Shown: piece by piece, positions 54,061-64,000 of the stretch
Position numbering within the stretch: position 1 is the first letter of the stretch
Layout of the letters: each line of letters begins with the position of its first letter
Source: Tuctoria greenei
Lineage: Eukaryota > Streptophyta > Magnoliopsida > Poales > Poaceae
DNA: 64,000 nt
Direction of reading: 5' to 3'
NCBI GenBank assembly: GCA_036927565.1
Contig: JAYESD010000005.1
Coordinates: 14,538,565 to 14,602,564 of the forward strand
Notes under the pieces: generated by a model
What the model was told of the DNA's origin: nothing
Seen by the model: only the letters and a program-made list of their open reading frames with translations
Databases searched by the model: none
Program-made: the position numbers and the translations under genes

Positions 54061-57000
54061 ATGCCGCACCTCCGCTCCCGCGCCAAGGCCGCGGGGCCCT
54101 CCAACGCAGCCCCCTCGTCGCCGCCGCCGCTGGCCGCCGTTCCATCGGGGACTCCCGCGCCGTCCCCGACCACCTCCCTCGGCCTCGGCCTCGGCCTCGG
54201 CTCCCCGGATGACGTCGTGGGGCTCCTCAAGTCCCCGACCGCGCCGCCGCCGCCCCGCCGCAGCCTGCGCCTCGCGGGTGCCGCCCCGACATCGGCGCCC
54301 TCCGCACGGGATGGCGGTTCCCCTGGCTCCGGGTCTGGATCGGGCCGGAGCGGTAACGGGAGGGGGAGGGGAAGGGCTCGAGCGTCCGCCTCCCCCGCGG
54401 CATCGCCGATAGCCGGGAACTCCGGGACCGACAGCCCCGGGTCGGGGGATAACGTTTCGGCTGGCGGTGGCAGTCCTGGGCGCGCGAAGACGTTCATGAG
54501 CCTGAGGTCGGGTTCTCGGATCGCGAAGCGGCAGATGCAGACGGGCGGTCAGGTGGGTGGGGAGATGGGGCCTGGATCGAGCGGAGGAGTTGAGGATGGA
54601 GGTCAGGTGCACGATAGAATGCTGCAGCACGATGATGGAATGCGGGCGAAGCGGTTCAAGCGTGTATTGGTTGGGGGAGTTGAGACGGAGTACGTGGCTG
54701 ATTCCGAGAACGATTCTGTTGACCGTGTGATGCTGGGGGAGGTATGCACGAAGCTGCAGCTATCAACTGGTCCAAGTGTGGTCGAAAAGAGAACTCCTAT
54801 CAACGTGGATAGGACCCAAGAGAGCGTTATGGATGTTCCTGCTGGTACAGGCAAGGATGAATTCGTTGATGTTGGTATCTGGAAAGTGGATTCCCTGAAT
54901 GAGGGGTTTATACAGAAACACAGTTTGGTAGGCAAAGGAGAAGGGAAATTAGTTTTGGGAAACAATGATTCTCGCACTGGTGTGGGCATTCAAGATGGTA
55001 CCAGCTCCCAGAAATACAGTCCTGACAGTAAAGGAAAGGGCAAGATGGTTGTGCAAGATAACTTATCATCTTCAAGCTCAAGTGAAGATGAGGTGGATCT
55101 TCAACCTGTGGACTCTAAAGAGATTCATAGCAGCTCAGCATCAGCCTCTGCTTCTGTGGAGCCCCTTATCAGGGCAGCAGCAAGAGAGAGAGCTATTAGG
55201 CTGGCCCCTAAATTTGCATTCTTCAAAGCAGATAAAGATGAACAGAGTGAACATGATGATGATGAAGAAGAGTTAGAGCCTGATGCTGGCCCTCAGGATT
55301 GGCCGGGCCCGTTTTCAACTGCAGCAAGGATATATGAAGAAAGAGAAGCTAAACTGAGGGCTCGGGAGTCTATTTCTTCTAAAGTGGAAAAGTCGGCTAA
55401 TGAGGCTATTCTTTGGTCACCTGCAAAGGATAGGAAAAATCTATCACGATTTGCTCCATCACTTACAAACTTGTGCCTAAACACTCTTACTGATCACGCT
55501 GAAGGTATTGAATCACTTGGAGGTATTCCAGATGATCTAAAACACAAACTCGTAAAGATGTTGTGTCGTTCTAGGAAGGTGAACACCCATCTTCTCAATG
55601 GACTGTTGTGTGACAGTCCTACAGAGCTGCAGCTTTATGAGTGCTCATGGTTGACTGAGGATGATTTTGAGAAAACTTTTGGAAGATGCAGTATAGAAAA
55701 CTTGCAGGTACCATTTATTACGCTTTAGGCAATTTCTTTTTTGCTATGATCAGTATTTACACCTTTTACTATGCCTTTATTCTTTATGGAAAAGTAATTC
55801 TTGACAACTTATTCAGCTTTTATTTTGATGAAGGTTCTGCAACTTGATCTATCTGGACGATGCTTGCCTGATTATATATTGCGTACTACCTTAGCCAAAG
55901 TTCCTAACTGCATGCCCCTGTTGACAAAAATATCTCTCAAGGGAAATTATCGCCTTTCTGATAAGGGTTTAGAAACAATCGTCTCTGCGGCACCTTCTCT
56001 AAGCTCGCTAAATTTGAGCGAGTGCTCTCTTCTTACATCATCTGGAATCGAGATTCTTGCTGACAAATTACATTCTGTACTGAGAGAACTGTATATTGAT
56101 GACTGCATAAAGGTGGAAGCTATGAATATTCTCCCTTCTCTAGAAAAGATTAAGCATCTGGAGGTGTTATCAATGTCTGGCATACAGTCTGTCTGTGACA
56201 AGTTTGTGAATGAGCTCATTTCTGTACATGGTTCAAATATGAGGGGGTTAGCATTTGCTGGTTGCTTGTAAGTCTTTGCTGTCTTTTAACCGCAACAGCA
56301 TATCTTTATTGTAGGAGCTGTGCCATACTTACCTTACTACTCAACAAGCTGTGCAGTGCAAATTTGTACTAAAGAGCTTGTCCTAACACCCGCATCGTTT
56401 CACTATCATATGAGCTGAGGACTTGTTTAATTAACTGATGTGGCACTATCACTTTGTCAATATAGTTCAGAGTGGAAGCCGCTACGTACTAATGTGCTAG
56501 ATGGCCAGTATCCAGGAAAAAATTTTAGGAGTCCTACTTTGATCTCAGTGAGCAGAGAATATGAGCCACTACTTTGTGTTGTTTCTAGTATCAATATCCT
56601 TTTAGTGAAGGATCATGCTGCTTGTGTGTATGTGCATGTGCGCATGGTGGGGGTGCATTATTTTGCAATATGAATTTCCCCTTTATATATCACCATTGAT
56701 AATGATGTTAGTGTTGCTGGCATTTCTTAACTGGAGAATTAAGACTTTTTTATCTCCACATTTAACCGGAAAATTTCAAGAAACTTTGCTTCCCTATCTT
56801 CTATGGCTGTATGACCATCGTGTCTCTTAAGTCCAATATGACATGCTAATGCAGATATATAGAAATGATATGGTGTTAGATTTCTGACTTATCGTTCTTG
56901 GATTGTTTAAATGTAGGAAACTTACCTCATCTTCCATCAAAACAATTGGACAGAATTGTGAATTTTTATCTTCTTTAGATCTCCGCAATTTGAATAGGTT

Positions 57001-57718
57001 GCGTGACTCAGCTATGGGGCATCTTCGCGATGGTTGTAGACAAATAAAGAAATTAAAGCTTCAAAGAAACTCATTCAGGTATTCCCCTTCTTTTCACAGT
57101 TCCAACTTTGAAATGCCTCATGAGTAAGCAGGATTAAGTGTTCCAGAATACTCATGTATATAATGATAATTTTCCTGCGCTTTCAGAATTTGATGGTTGA
57201 GAAAGATTGTCAAGTGTGCATTGATTAACTTTTCTGTAGCCGTTATGAAGTTCTATTTAGATTCTTTGAACCAAAGTCGAATCTACACTGAAATCAGTTG
57301 CCGTGATGTGGTCCACAACATCACCTTACATGTCTACTAGTCAAGCAGTAGTAAAAGTTTTACTTGATCGGAATGAGCCACTTAGTATTAGTTCCTTTTT
57401 TTTTCTAGCATGGTGCTAGTGCACCAGGGTAGCTTAATGATAGATTCACCAGTGCATTGAACAAATAAATGTCATAGAGTACATTGAGAAAAGGAAAGAA
57501 AAACATCATCATAAATCGAAGAACCCTGACTGATTTCCAGTCTCCTGGAAATCTTTTGTGTTCATCATTACATGCTCTGTACAAGTGTACATTAGACTTC
57601 ACATTTCTCCGTGATGTTATATTAATTTGATCCGTGTTACAGTGATGAAGCTGTGTCTAAATATTTGGGAGAATCTGGAGGATGCCTTACTGAGTTAATG
57701 CTAAACAATGTTGAGAAG
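54061..57718 (+). CDS. RAD7/Rhp7-type leucine-rich-repeat protein, exons 1-4 (partial)
   Basis: Exons: 54061-55707, 55834-56267, 56917-57078 and 57653-57718, all with GT-AG borders and consistent phases (0, 2, 2, 2). Exon 1 encodes a disordered proline/serine N-terminus (RRSLRLAG), an acidic middle (SEHDDDEEELEPD), and the conserved block WPGPFSTAARIYEEREAKL followed by SLTNLCLNTLTDHAEGIESL. LRRs start at LVKMLCRSRKVNTHLL and continue in exons 2-4 with LDLSGRCL, SLNLSECSLLTSSGIEILA, SLDLRNLNRLRDSAM and LTELMLNNVEK, i.e. the cysteine-containing LRR subtype. The layout matches plant proteins annotated as RAD7/rhp7-like LRR proteins, possibly F-box-independent E3 or repair adaptors; the biochemical role is not shown. 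The intron after exon 4 is interrupted by Gypsy E, and the remaining exons lie outside the window. Confidence 0.8.
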
Positions 57719-57829
57719 GTACTGTGCCTGTTCTTTTGTATGTTGGATGTGTCATAATCGCTGATACAAAATCTTGTTCATGGTTTCAAATTTTTATTTC
57801 TTGTTTGGGATGGATGCTCCTTAGCATAG
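57719..57829 (+). other. Intron 4 of the RAD7-like gene, left of Gypsy E
   Basis: T-rich intron sequence following GTACTG at 57719. The last five bases CATAG (57825-57829) should recur beyond the far LTR of Gypsy E if they are its target duplication. Confidence 0.6.
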
Positions 57830-60656
57830 TGTGACGCCCGGTTCCGAAAATGAACCAAGCTAACGCATATGTGTGCCCAGGATGTTCATCACACATACAC
57901 GAGTGCAATCACAAAAGAGTATACAGAAAATTACCACAGCTCAAATTATTAAATAAGTACTCTTATTACACAATTCATTAAATCCTCGAATACAAGCTCT
58001 AATGAATATTAACGACAAGTTCAACTAATGCAGCGGAAATAAACTAATTAAACAACTAAGCAAACTAAGCAACTATGCAGCATAAGCGACAGGGTATGTA
58101 TATATGCGCAGCTCCAATCAACACCACAGGCAAAGCTGACGGTAGACACGACCTAGAACTCCGCATTATCGCCATTAAAATCCCAGTCCTGACCTGCAAC
58201 TGTTGGGGTGGGGGATTGCAAGAGTGAGTACATGTCGTACTCAGCAAGTGTGGAAAGTATGACATGTGGCTGATTCAAATGACGACAATAATAATGGTGA
58301 AGTGCTGAAAAGTACAGTAAAACATTTGAAAAGCAATATATTATATGTATGTGAAGTAAACCCATCATAATCATAAGTAATACCATAATACCAAACTGAA
58401 TTCATTACCATCATCAATAATTCCAGATTTCACCATCGTCAATAACCATACTCAATACCAGAAATTAATCCATAACCATCCATAACCATTACCAAACCAT
58501 AACCATCCCAAATTCCATTTTCCCTCTAATCATGGAAGTTGTCCAGGTGCTCATAACCGTGAGCACGGCTATCATGATAGTTTTAGTTAATACTCTGCAG
58601 AGTTTGTACCTCTTTACCCACGTGTCCGTGATTTCATCACCCTTCGGCGACTAAGAACCTCCCTTATGCCCATGACCCGTCGGTCACATTACACACTTCC
58701 GTTGGTGTGTGGCCAAGAGATCACAAAATAGCCTTTACAAAGGGATTACTAGCCTATTTAGACCCCACTGATGTTTCACCGGTGGCGATGTCTCCCGCAG
58801 AGCACATCTTCAACCAAGGGCCCCCTCTTGAGCCATTCGGATCCCAGGGTAGTCCCACCAATCACCAACAAACCCAATCCGACTACCCCTTCCCCGAGCA
58901 TCCACAATGGTCCAAACAGCACTAGCAAAGCCCTAATTAATCAGCTACGCCGCACCCATAACTTGGCCTCGTGGTGGCACTGTAGTCCTGGCTTATTCTC
59001 GCATGAACCGGTCCTTAGATCTAAAGCAAGCAAACCACCGTAACATCCAACCCATCCACATACCAGGCTTGCTTAGATCATCCATTACCATACCATGTTT
59101 AACCAGTTCATGTTAACCATAATCTCATCCATGCATAATTAAATTGAGTGATATAGTTGTTTCCCATCCCAGTTGATTAAGCGAAGAAAAAAGGTAAAAA
59201 CCCTTCCCGACTCTCTACCATAAATTCCAGGTGACAAGGGTGGTTTAGCAAATCTAGTAAACTTCCTACCATAGGATTTCCCATCAATTTGACACAAGCA
59301 TGCAGTTTTGCAAACAAAACATTTATTATAAAAACAGGATCAATATGCTTCAAGGACACTTGCCTTGCTCTTGCTGTTGATTAGGGTCAAAGCCTTCGAA
59401 CTCTTGAGGTTGTAGATCCTCCGTGGCACTCTCTAGCGCAAATCCGTCTAATCCACACAATAAACATACAAAACAAGAAACAAAATCAAAGAGTGCACAA
59501 ATATTACTCAATATGACATGACATGCATGATTGATGCAATGCAAGGTAGAACTTGTTACTAGATTGCTTTTAATGATCACTAACTAGTTCTAATAGATTT
59601 TAACAAGTTTATACAGGTTTGGATTCGATTAGATCAAATTTTAGAATTAATTCAACACAATTTAACCAGAAAGATCGGACTAGTCCGCTTGGGACCGGAC
59701 AAGTCCGCACTTGACGAGATCAGCAGATTAGGGTTTTCTAGATCGACATGAATTTGGAGATTTGGGGTTGAATTCACGTAAGGAAAAGAGAATAGAAGGT
59801 ATACCAGGTGTTTAGAACTCCAATGAACCAAGAAACTTGGAGGTAACACTTGGATCTTGATGATCTAGGGTTGGTGATGAACTTGGGGATGAATTGGTGG
59901 TGAAGGACGAAACTTGGTGGAGATCTTGATCCTCCTTCGTTTCCTCCTCTTCTTCTTCTTGTTTGGGATCTTCTCCTCCCTCCTTGATGGTGGCTCCCCA
60001 CGAACTAGGGTTTGGGTGGGTGGAAAAGTGGCAAATAGATGTCAAACCAAGGGGTGGGGCTGTTTATATAGAAGTGGAGGCTAGGGTTAGATGGATCTCG
60101 AGTTTTGGGATGAGTAGATGACGGTTTAGAGTCCCACATGGGCTCTAAAAGAGTTGGGCACGACGTCCCTAGGCCCACTTGACGTGGAATCCAAGAAACA
60201 AGTCGTAAAACAAAAGGTCAATCTCGGAGTCACGAAATATCGGACAAGTCCGGACAGGACCGGACTAGTCCGAAGTCGTCCAGAGAGAAAATCGGACAAG
60301 TCTGGCAAAAAATCGGACAAGTCCGATCTTAGTCAGAAAGGAAAACGGACAAGTCCGCTGGAACACCGGACTAGTCCGGAAAAGTCCAGGGACTTAGCAA
60401 ATTTCCAAGGATTCATGGAATATCGGACTAGTCCGCACAAAATCGGACAAGTCCGTTTTTAGTCAGAGAGAAATCGGACTAGTCCTCAGTAAATCGGACT
60501 AGTCCGCATTTTCCTGCGTTTTAAGTGCGGTTTCGCTCCAAATCAATTTTAAATGCTCCGAACCAATGTTAAACTCGTTCCTCTTTATGTGGGTTAATGT
60601 TAAACATGTATATGAGTGCATGTAGGGCATGATGCATGAAAATGAGGGTGTTACAA
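57830..60656 (-). repeat. 3' LTR of Gypsy element E (2827 bp)
   Basis: Starts TGTGACGCCC and ends GGTGTTACA on the + strand. The left two-thirds is AT-rich and non-coding. The right end (59670-60510) holds about eleven copies of the near-palindrome TCGGAC(A/T)AGTCCG. The second LTR lies outside the window. Confidence 0.85.
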
Positions 60657-63600
60657 ACCTACCCCCCTTAAAATGAATCTCGCCCTCGAGATTCGACGCG
60701 GAAGAGAAGAGATGGGGAAATTCCTTCTTGAGATCATCTTCTAACTCCCAAGTTGCTTCTTTTTCGGTATGGTGCTTCCATTGGACTTTACACCATCGAA
60801 TCACCTTGTTCCTTGTGACTCTCTCCTTGGTTTCCAAGATTTTGACCGGTTGCTCAGCATACGTCAAATCTTCCTCTAGTTCCAATTCTTCCATTGGCAC
60901 TTGTTCTTCCGGTACTCTCAAACACTTCTTGAGCTGGGAAACATGAAACACATCATGTACGTCTGAAAGATGAGCTGGCATCTCCAACTTATATGCTACT
61001 TCTCCTCTTTTGTCCAAAATCTTGAATGGTCCAATATAACGAGGTGCGAGCTTACCCCTTATGTTAAACCTCTTATGACCTCTCATTGGTGACACCTTGA
61101 GGTAAACAAAATCTCCTATTTCAAAGGCTAATTTCCTTCTTCTATTATCCGCATAGCCTTTTTGCCTTGATTGGGCAGCCCTCAAGTTTCCACGAATTAT
61201 TTGGACTTGCTTTTCGGCTTCTTGCAACACGTCCGGACCAAATACTTGAGTTTCTCTTGCCTCATTCCAGAATAAAGGTGTCCTACACTTCCTCCCATAA
61301 AGCGCTTCATATGGTGACATTTTCAAGCTTGCTTGGTAACTATTGTTGTATGAAAATTCCGCGTATGGCAAGCTTTTGTCCCAACTTTTCCCATGCTTTA
61401 AAGCACAAGCTCTTAACATGTCCTCCAAAATCTGATTGGTCCTCTCGGTTTGTCCATCCGTTTGAGGATGATATGCTGAACTAAAATTCAACCTCGTTCC
61501 CAAAGCTTCATGCAATTTTTGCCAAAATCTGGAGGTAAATTGAGAACCTCTATCCGAGACTATCTTCTTAGGGACTCCATGTCGACACACAATATGCTCC
61601 ATGTATATTTCGGCCAATCGTGCAGCTGTATACTTGGTCTTCACAGGGACAAAATGAGCTGACTTGGTTAAGCGATCCACAATTACCCAAATTGAGTCAT
61701 ACCCGGACTGAGTACGGGGTAACCCAACTATGAAGTCCATTCCAATTTCTTCCCACTTCCATTCTGGAATCTTCAACGGTTGCAATAATCCGGCTGGCCT
61801 TTGATGTTCCGCCTTGACTCGTTGGCACACATCGCACAGTGCTACGTATTCAGCTATGTCCTTCTTCATGCTATTCCACCAATAGCAAGTCTTTAAGTCT
61901 TTGTACATCTTCGTACAACCAGGGTGAATTGAGTATGGTGAGTCATGTGCCTCCTTTAATATTGTTTCTCGAATATGCTTTACATTAGGCACAACAATTC
62001 TCTTTCCAAGCCATAAGGTACCATGTTCGTCTTCATCAAATCTGAATTCTCTTCCCTCTTTGATTCTTTCCTTGATTTCCTTGATCCCCTCATCCGTGGT
62101 TTGTGCTTCTCGAATTTCTTGCTCCAAGGTTGGGTTTAACTCCATCATCTCCATCTCATTTACAAACCCAAGGTTCAACCGCTCAAACTCCTTGCATAAC
62201 TCAGACGGTAACTCTCGAACTGTGAGTTGATGACTTACTCCTTTTCTACTCAAAGCATCGGCCACTACATTGGCTTTTCCCGGATGATAGTTGATCCCCA
62301 AATCATAATCTTTGATGAGCTCTAACCATCTTCGTTGCCTCAAGTTCAGATCTGTTTGTGTGAAAATATACTTCAAACTCTTATGATCCGTGTAAATTTC
62401 ACACCTGTGTCCAAGAATATAGTGTCTCCAAATCTTCAATGCATGTACCACGGCCGCGAGCTCCAAATCGTGCGTGGGGTAATTCTGCTCATGTTTCTTC
62501 AATTGTCTTGACGCATAGGCGACCACTTGTCCTTCTTGCATCAATACACATCCAATCCCTTGTCTTGATGCATCGCAATAAATGTCAAAACTCTTGCTTA
62601 CATCCGGCAATACCAAAACTGGGGCTGTTGTCAACCGCTTCTTCAACTCCTCAAAACTCTCTTGACAAGCTTGAGTCCATTGGAATGCCTTTCCCTTCAT
62701 TAGTAACTCCGTCATAGGCTTGGCTATCTTGGAAAAATCCTTGATAAACCGACGGTAATATCCAGCCATCCCAAGAAAACTCCTTATTTCCTTGACGTTT
62801 TGCGGTGGTTCCCACTTCAACACGTCTCTCACTTTTCCATGGTCAACCGATACTCCTCCTCCTGAGATTATATGACCCAAAAATGGCACCTCTTTCAACC
62901 AAAACTGGCACTTGTTGAACTTGGCATACAATTGATGCTCCCTCAATTTTTGCAGCGTAAGCCTCAAGTGTTCCTCATGTTCCTTCTCATCCTTCGAGTA
63001 GATCATAATATCATCAATAAACACCACAACGAACTTGTCCAAGTACTCCATGAAGACCTTATTCATGAGGTACATAAAGTAGGCAGGTGCATTTGTCAAT
63101 CCAAAAGACATCACGGTGTACTCATAAGATCCATACCGTGTTCTAAAAGCTGTCTTGGGTATGTCCGATGGTCTAATCTTCATTTGAAAGTATCCCGACC
63201 TCAAGTCAATCTTAGAGAAGACACAAGCACCCTTCATCTGATCAAACAAGTCTTCTATGCGTGGCAAGGTGTACTTGTTCTTGATTGTTACCTCGTTGAG
63301 AGCTCGGTAATCCACGCACATCCTTTGGGATCCGTCCTTCTTGTCCACAAATAAAACGGGCGCTCCCCAGGGTGAAGAGCTAGGGCGAATAAAACCCTTC
63401 TCTAATTGCTCTTGAATTTGTTTCTTGAGCTCCGCTAATTCCATAGGAGGCATCCTATACGGCCTCTTAGCTATAGGTGCAGTTCCAGGTATTAAATCAA
63501 TAACAAACTCAATGTCTCGATCGGGTGGCATACCTGGCAACTCATCCGGAAACACATCCAAAAATTCACATACAACCGGAATCTCCTCAATTGCGGCACC

Positions 63601-63993
63601 GTCTATATGATTCAATTCCAATTGCTTCGGTGCGGTTTGAGATGCTTCAAATTCTACAGTTATCCCTTCCTCATTGGTCAACTTCACTGTCTTTGTGGCA
63701 CATTCAATAACCCCATTGTGCTTCCTCAACCAGTCCATACCAAGTATAATATCCAACCCTTGAGAATCTAAAACAATGAGGTTGGCGGAGAAGTCTACCC
63801 CCCTTATTCTAAGGCTTACTTTTGGACATACTATATTTGTCCTCATCTCTCCTCCAGGAGATTTAACCAACAGAGTAAACTTCATATGAGAGATAGGCAA
63901 ACTATACTTGGCAACATACTTTGATGCAATGAATGAATGCGATGCTCCAGAATCAAATAACATAGTTGCGGGGTTGGAGTTGGCGAGAAACAT
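60499..63993 (-). CDS. Gypsy E polyprotein: protease, RT, RNase H, integrase, chromodomain (partial)
   Basis: An uninterrupted frame of 1,164 codons, open at the window edge. Order: aspartic protease (MLFDSGASHSFI, LGMDWLRKHNGVI), reverse transcriptase (RMCVDYRALNEVTIKNKY, FSKIDLRSGYFQ, catalytic FIDD at about 63010-63021), RNase H (FDIYCDASRQGIGCVL, YPTHDLELAAVVHAL), integrase with zinc finger and catalytic residues in GMDFIVGLP, VSDRGSQFTS and GQTERTNQ, and a chromodomain (KVIRWCKVQWKHHTEKEATW). Gag lies to the right, outside the window. The frame has no stop before the LTR: it runs through the polypurine tract and 158 bases of LTR to 60499, adding about 60 non-family residues. Confidence 0.93.
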   Translation of the reverse strand: MFLANSNPATMLFDSGASHSFIASKYVAKYSLPISHMKFTLLVKSPGGEMRTNIVCPKVSLRIRGVDFSANLIVLDSQGLDIILGMDWLRKHNGVIECATKTVKLTNEEGITVEFEASQTAPKQLELNHIDGAAIEEIPVVCEFLDVFPDELPGMPPDRDIEFVIDLIPGTAPIAKRPYRMPPMELAELKKQIQEQLEKGFIRPSSSPWGAPVLFVDKKDGSQRMCVDYRALNEVTIKNKYTLPRIEDLFDQMKGACVFSKIDLRSGYFQMKIRPSDIPKTAFRTRYGSYEYTVMSFGLTNAPAYFMYLMNKVFMEYLDKFVVVFIDDIMIYSKDEKEHEEHLRLTLQKLREHQLYAKFNKCQFWLKEVPFLGHIISGGGVSVDHGKVRDVLKWEPPQNVKEIRSFLGMAGYYRRFIKDFSKIAKPMTELLMKGKAFQWTQACQESFEELKKRLTTAPVLVLPDVSKSFDIYCDASRQGIGCVLMQEGQVVAYASRQLKKHEQNYPTHDLELAAVVHALKIWRHYILGHRCEIYTDHKSLKYIFTQTDLNLRQRRWLELIKDYDLGINYHPGKANVVADALSRKGVSHQLTVRELPSELCKEFERLNLGFVNEMEMMELNPTLEQEIREAQTTDEGIKEIKERIKEGREFRFDEDEHGTLWLGKRIVVPNVKHIRETILKEAHDSPYSIHPGCTKMYKDLKTCYWWNSMKKDIAEYVALCDVCQRVKAEHQRPAGLLQPLKIPEWKWEEIGMDFIVGLPRTQSGYDSIWVIVDRLTKSAHFVPVKTKYTAARLAEIYMEHIVCRHGVPKKIVSDRGSQFTSRFWQKLHEALGTRLNFSSAYHPQTDGQTERTNQILEDMLRACALKHGKSWDKSLPYAEFSYNNSYQASLKMSPYEALYGRKCRTPLFWNEARETQVFGPDVLQEAEKQVQIIRGNLRAAQSRQKGYADNRRRKLAFEIGDFVYLKVSPMRGHKRFNIRGKLAPRYIGPFKILDKRGEVAYKLEMPAHLSDVHDVFHVSQLKKCLRVPEEQVPMEELELEEDLTYAEQPVKILETKERVTRNKVIRWCKVQWKHHTEKEATWELEDDLKKEFPHLFSSASNLEGEIHFKGGRFVTPSFSCIMPYMHSYTCLTLTHIKRNEFNIGSEHLKLIWSETALKTQENAD
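60657..60680 (-). promoter_or_regulatory. Polypurine tract of Gypsy element E
   Basis: On the - strand AAGGGGGGTAGGTT directly precedes the LTR terminus TGTAACACC, the expected plus-strand primer. Confidence 0.8.
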
Positions 63994-64000
63994 ACCAATG

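Larger units (their letters stand above)
57830..63999 (-). mobile_element. Gypsy element E (Tekay/Del-like chromovirus), 3' part
   Basis: A - strand Ty3/Gypsy element running off the right edge. The 3' LTR is at 57830-60656 (2.8 kb), the polypurine tract is beside it, and the polyprotein has a C-terminal chromodomain. A long LTR plus a chromodomain after integrase point to the Tekay/Del lineage. It is inserted in an intron of the RAD7-like gene, opposite to the gene's direction. Confidence 0.9.

Noticed and set aside
58707..59043. Frames within 58707-59043
   Set aside because: Inside the non-coding part of the Gypsy E LTR; proline-rich by base composition only.
1..64000. tRNA, rRNA, CRISPR or operon-like features
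   Set aside because: None was seen on either strand; the sequence is eukaryotic with introns and retroelements throughout.

Overview
The window is a piece of a plant nuclear genome, almost certainly a grass (Poaceae) and probably a panicoid. The evidence is nested LTR retrotransposons of the Sirevirus-like Copia, Tat-like Gypsy and Tekay/Del-like Gypsy types, Tourist/hAT/Mutator-like MITEs, GC-rich first exons, spliceosomal introns, and two multi-exon plant genes. No prokaryotic features (operons, CRISPR) were seen. All positions come from reading the sequence; no database search was possible.

Layout. 1-868: non-coding, LTR-like repeat. 873-5030: decayed L1-type LINE on the + strand. 5628-6368: intact single-exon ORF of unknown function. 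6655-7746: a MITE-like repeat, a broken AP2/ERF fragment (- strand) and a clean Tourist-like MITE. 7750-8679: upstream flank of a split host gene. 8680-34106: Copia element A (- strand, TSD GCAGT). It holds a young Tat-like Gypsy, element B (16459-29338, TSD GGTGC), inside its integrase region, and a palindromic LTR-derived insert (32670-33018, TSD GCCTC) inside its 5' LTR. 34112-51837: a gene for a small secreted GPI-anchored protein. Exon 1 is at 34368-34446 and exon 2 at 51234-51837. The 16.8 kb intron contains a Mutator-like hairpin MITE, a second Copia of the same family (element D, 35171-49696, TSD CACCC) and a hAT-like MITE. Element D is itself invaded by a truncated second copy of the Tat-like Gypsy (element C, 35887-41490). 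51951-52768: hAT-like element with a GC-rich core. 54061 onward: a RAD7/Rhp7-type leucine-rich-repeat gene with four exons visible. A Tekay/Del-like Gypsy (element E, LTR 57830-60656, polyprotein to the window edge, - strand) interrupts it in the intron after exon 4.

Most of the sequence is a record of transposon insertion into two ordinary host genes. Target-site duplications are readable for elements A, B, D and the palindromic insert, which fixes the nesting order: A and D entered the GPI-protein gene, then B entered A and C entered D, and a deletion later fused C to D. The GPI-protein gene also has an 8-bp duplication-like insertion in exon 2 that creates a stop codon, so this allele is probably non-functional.

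The most unusual items are the palindromic insert with two U5 ends, the antisense intron-containing gene carried by both Tat-like elements, the possible transposon footprint in the GPI-protein gene, and dense short palindromes in the LTRs of two unrelated element families.
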